This document shows, one piece after another, positions 31,511 to 32,371 of a DNA stretch of 32,371 bases. The notes beneath the pieces are model-generated. The model was not told the DNA's origin and searched no databases. It saw only the letters and a program-made list of their open reading frames with translations. Both the position numbers and the translations under genes were made by a program. Every line of letters starts with the position of its first letter. Position 1 is the first letter of the stretch. This DNA is from Leucobacter chromiireducens (GTDB lineage: Bacteria; Actinomycetota; Actinomycetes; Actinomycetales; Microbacteriaceae), in NCBI RefSeq assembly GCF_003917135.1, contig NZ_RPDI01000031.1:1-32371 (forward strand), in the 5' to 3' direction.

Positions 31511-32071
31511 TCAGCCAGCCGGCGTGGTGACCACCGCGTGCGCCCACCCGGCGTCGCCGCGCGTGTACTCGACCCGCGTGTGCTGTCGGTCCTCGCGCGC
31601 CTGCATGAACTCGAACTCGGTGGGCCGCAGGGCGTAGCGCTGCCAGTCCGGGTTCGGCGACCCGGTGTAGCTCGGCCGGCCGGCCCAGTCGCGCTGCGAG
31701 ATCTCGTCGTCGAGCGCGACCGCGACGCCGGTGACGCGCACCTGTCGCCCGGACTCCCGCCAGAAGAACAGCATCGAGCAGCGCGGGTCCGCCGCGAGCT
31801 CGACGCCCTTGCGCGAGGTGCGGTGGGTGGAGAAGTGGTACCCGGCGTCGTCGAGGTCTTTGAGGATCAGGGTGCGGGGAACCGGCTTCCCGTCGGCGCG
31901 CACTGTGGCGAACGCCATCGCGTGTGGCTGCCGTTCGCCGCTGTCGATCGCGGCGCTGAGCCAGTCGCGGAACAGCGCGTCCGGCTCCGCGGGCACCGCC
32001 CCGGGATCGAGCACGGGCAGGGGCGTCGGGAAGGCGGGCAGGGCGCGGAGGCGGGCTTCGAGATCGCTCAT
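31511..32071 (-). CDS. Pyridoxine/pyridoxamine 5'-phosphate oxidase family flavoprotein
   Basis: FMN-binding split-barrel protein of the PdxH family; PdxH oxidises pyridoxine or pyridoxamine phosphate to PLP. 186 residues, shorter than E. coli PdxH (218). Matches: PDALFRDWLSAAIDSGERQP, HAMAFATVRADGKPVPRTLI and LKDLDDAGYHFSTHRTSRKG (FMN site), FFWRESGRQVRVTGVAV, and near the end REDRQHTRVEY, which keeps the Arg-x-His pair that binds the substrate phosphate in PdxH. The C-terminus is AGWAHAVVTTPAG instead of the usual W...RLxP, so PdxH activity is not certain. TACCCT lies six bases before the ATG and there is no Shine-Dalgarno, again a leaderless layout. It is convergent with the GH114 gene, six bases apart. 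Confidence 0.82.
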   Translation of the reverse strand: MSDLEARLRALPAFPTPLPVLDPGAVPAEPDALFRDWLSAAIDSGERQPHAMAFATVRADGKPVPRTLILKDLDDAGYHFSTHRTSRKGVELAADPRCSMLFFWRESGRQVRVTGVAVALDDEISQRDWAGRPSYTGSPNPDWQRYALRPTEFEFMQAREDRQHTRVEYTRGDAGWAHAVVTTPAG

Positions 32072-32077
32072 GCGTTC

Positions 32078-32083
32078 AGGGTA
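32078..32083 (-). promoter_or_regulatory. Candidate -10 element for the PNPOx-family gene
   Basis: TACCCT reads on the minus strand from 32083 to 32078, six bases before the ATG at 32071. No ribosome-binding site is present, so this would give a leaderless mRNA. A -35 element is not obvious. Confidence 0.4.
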
Positions 32084-32129
32084 CGCCTGTCACGGGTCGC
32101 GCTTCCTGCGCCTCCCCTGCACATTGATT

Positions 32130-32145
32130 GATCATGACTATGATC
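32130..32145 (+). promoter_or_regulatory. Candidate promoter/operator of the HsdR_N-like gene
   Basis: TATGAT (32139-32144) is a good -10, about 36 bases upstream of the ATG. It is overlapped by an inverted repeat GATCAT-GACT-ATGATC (32130-32135 and 32140-32145), which would suit a repressor. The surroundings (32120-32175) are visibly AT-rich for this genome. Confidence 0.5.
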
Positions 32146-32179
32146 GAGCTAACTCATTGCATACAAAAGGGAGCGTTGC

Positions 32180-32371
32180 ATGTCAGCTGAGATCAAAGAG
32201 CGGCTCAACAGCCTCGCGGCGAAACTCGACCAGCAGCGAGAGTCGATCGAGACTGAGGAGGCAACGAAGAACGCATTCGTGATGCCGTTCATTTCCCTCG
32301 TTCTCGGTTACGACGTGTTCAATCCACACGAGGTCGTTCCCGAGTTCGGTCAAGTCCCCGGTAGTGGTGTA
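32180..32371 (+). CDS. HsdR_N-like nuclease-domain protein (5' part only)
   Basis: Only 64 residues are visible. Start ATG 32180 with AAAAGGGAG (32165-32173) six bases upstream. The segment begins MSAEIKERLNSLAAKLDQQR and continues IETEEATKNAFVMPFISLV and LGYDVFNPHEVVPEFGQVPG: this is the strongly conserved N-terminus of the type I restriction enzyme R-subunit-like family (HsdR_N), including stand-alone proteins found in prophages and defence islands. The PD-(D/E)xK catalytic residues would lie beyond the window. Codon use is less GC-biased than in the neighbours, consistent with recent acquisition. Whether it is a full R subunit or a stand-alone nuclease cannot be told. Confidence 0.8.
   Translation, partial: MSAEIKERLNSLAAKLDQQRESIETEEATKNAFVMPFISLVLGYDVFNPHEVVPEFGQVPGSGV

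Noticed and set aside
1-32371. CRISPR arrays, tRNA or rRNA genes, insertion sequences
   Set aside because: No regularly spaced repeats, cloverleaf-type tRNA patterns, rRNA-like conserved blocks or transposase reading frames were seen.

Overview
The window is 32 kb of very GC-rich DNA with strong third-position G/C bias, dense gene packing, many 4-base start/stop overlaps and a typical actinobacterial gene set (PrsW-type protease, Holin-X and DUF3618 membrane proteins, single-chain glycyl-tRNA synthetase, CitA/CitB-type two-component pair). This fits the Microbacteriaceae. A Leucobacter-like genome is my best guess from overall protein resemblance, not from a search. Almost the whole window reads as chromosomal housekeeping and transport DNA. 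Only the last ~250 bases look like the start of an accessory region.

Region 1 (1-6912): a cytosine salvage pair (codA-like deaminase and a codB permease that runs off the left edge) lies downstream of a tripartite tricarboxylate transporter operon (tctC-tctB-tctA, minus strand). Divergent from it is a CitA/DcuS-type sensor kinase and its response regulator, which probably sense the carboxylate and drive the transporter. Region 2 (6909-9674): a beta-propeller lactonase-family protein and a LysE/ArgO amino-acid exporter, with the divergent LysG/ArgP-type LysR regulator and a good candidate LysR box between them. Region 3 (9675-12108): a PrsW-family intramembrane protease translationally coupled to a one-TM protein of unknown function, flanked by two copies of a structured 69-base intergenic repeat.

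Region 4 (12109-17685): an NhaC-family antiporter and a YtcJ-type amidohydrolase, divergent from a TetR regulator, an AEC transporter and a small nitroreductase. Region 5 (17728-22873): uroporphyrinogen-III synthase with a small unknown partner, three overlapping small membrane proteins (YtxH-like, Holin-X, DUF3618), then a CPBP intramembrane protease overlapping a protoporphyrinogen-oxidase-like protein whose nucleotide-binding motif is degraded. Region 6 (22950-31504): glyS, a secreted NlpC/P60 cell-wall hydrolase with Ig-like repeats, succinate-semialdehyde-type dehydrogenase, an APC amino-acid permease, a D-2-hydroxyacid dehydrogenase and a divergent GH114 lipoprotein. Region 7 (31511-32371): a PNPOx-family flavoprotein, then the N-terminus of an HsdR_N-like protein with a lower-GC promoter region, cut by the window end.

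There is no tRNA, rRNA, CRISPR array, transposase or obvious prophage. The signals I consider least explained are the paired repeat (9865-9933 and 11959-12043), the PrsW/one-TM coupling, the degraded PPOX-like protein coupled to a CPBP protease, the two mutually exclusive hairpins before the APC permease, and a recurring leaderless-promoter layout at several genes.
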